Shown here piece after piece: positions 63,605 through 64,000 of a stretch of DNA of 64,000 bases. This DNA is from Winogradskyella undariae. Lineage in GTDB: Bacteria > Bacteroidota > Bacteroidia > Flavobacteriales > Flavobacteriaceae. Position numbers and translations under genes: made by a program. Every line of letters begins with the position of its first letter. The stretch's first letter is position 1. The notes under the pieces are model-generated. The model was not told where the DNA came from and searched no databases. It worked only from the letters and a program-made list of their open reading frames with translations. The stretch is taken from NCBI RefSeq assembly GCF_013285155.1, contig NZ_JABTEL010000016.1, positions 1 through 64,000 of the forward strand, read 5' to 3'.

Positions 63605-64000
63605 ATGGGAAATACATTACTTATAAAAAATATGGTTTGTGCAAGGTGTAAATCAACAATTGTAGACCTTTTAAAACGATATAATTTTGATATTGAATCC
63701 ATCGAATTAGGAAAAGTGGTTGTAAAACAAGAATTGAAAAACAACTATGAGGCGATTAAAACGGGACTTAAAGATTTAGGCTTCGAATTGATTGAAGAGG
63801 AGTCTAAAGTTTTGATAGAAAAAGTTAAACTAGTGGTTATTCAATGTATTTCAGAAAATAATGTCGACCATATTATTTCAAAAATCACAAAAGAAATTGG
63901 CAAGAATGATTCGGCTATAAGCAAGCTTTTCAGCAAATCAGAAGGCATCACACTTGAGAAATATATCATCAATTTAAAGATTGAAAAAGTCAAAGAATAC
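63605..64000 (+). CDS. AraC-family regulator with N-terminal HMA-like domain (partial, cut by window end)
   Basis: The first 132 codons are visible. They encode an HMA-like metal-binding fold with C12-A-R-C15 (IKNMVCARCKSTIVDLL, typical CxxC form), and from about 105 the start of an AraC-type HTH (SKLFSKSEGITLEKYIINLK). It starts 2 nt after tolC. It probably senses copper or silver and controls this efflux operon (inference). Confidence 0.82.
   Translation, partial: MGNTLLIKNMVCARCKSTIVDLLKRYNFDIESIELGKVVVKQELKNNYEAIKTGLKDLGFELIEEESKVLIEKVKLVVIQCISENNVDHIISKITKEIGKNDSAISKLFSKSEGITLEKYIINLKIEKVKEY

Noticed and set aside
1-64000. tRNA, rRNA or known riboswitches
   Set aside because: I found no cloverleaf, rRNA segment or recognisable riboswitch core by eye; a covariance-model search would be needed to exclude small RNAs.

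Overview
The window reads as a chromosomal segment of a marine or alga-associated member of the Flavobacteriaceae (Bacteroidota). Evidence: AT-rich DNA; promoters of the Bacteroidota type (TTG about 21 nt upstream of TAnnTTTG); a type IX secretion tail on a modular laminarinase; family-typical small proteins (Lacal_2735-like, HYC_CC_PP-like, DUF6266-like); and a mannitol catabolic operon of the kind found in algal-sugar users. I saw no rRNA, tRNA, CRISPR array or intact transposase.

Layout. 1-7.0 kb: a 109-bp tandem repeat, a DsbA-like oxidoreductase, a broken copy of an S9 peptidase gene, a large secreted GH81 beta-1,3-glucanase, and a repeat-rich spacer. 7.1-10.3 kb: an NAD salvage operon (NrtR-type regulator, NadV, PRPP-synthetase-like enzyme) with two matching operator palindromes. 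10.3-12.5 kb: an M23 peptidase in a gene-cassette-like setting, an unknown acidic protein and gene debris. 12.5-18.5 kb: one 2009-residue protein with a Cap4-like nuclease, a STAND/NACHT-type ATPase and a very long helical C-terminus, resembling Avs anti-phage sensors. 18.9-24 kb: a nitroreductase divergent from an HxlR regulator, a DUF6266 protein, a GAF histidine kinase and a PfkB-type phosphofructokinase.

24.3-35 kb: membrane and FG-GAP proteins, then a compact six-gene run: small membrane protein; fusion of a metallophosphoesterase-like domain, a kinase-like domain and an outer-membrane barrel; Rieske-glutamate synthase fusion; unknown protein; double glutaredoxin-thioredoxin reductase; DoxX-like protein. 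This looks like an undescribed redox module. 35-40 kb: an HtrA-like protease and an outer-membrane protein-ppk1-PycTM operon. 40-46.7 kb: small unknown genes, a 51-bp hairpin repeat array, a CarboxypepD_reg/S9 peptidase fusion (parent of the pseudogene at 1.4 kb) and a second GAF kinase.

46.8-52.5 kb: mannitol operon (NCS1-type permease, mannitol 2-dehydrogenase, fructokinase), divergent from an NrtR-family regulator with a degenerate Nudix box, plus a redoxin. 53-57.4 kb: ClC channel, a chimeric cupin gene whose 5' end derives from a nitroreductase gene, AlkB and a BCCT transporter. 57.5-64 kb: a copper/silver efflux cluster (HYC_CC_PP protein, CusA-like RND pump carrying in-frame repeat insertions, four-helix-bundle protein, TolC, and an AraC regulator with an HMA-like domain, cut by the window end).
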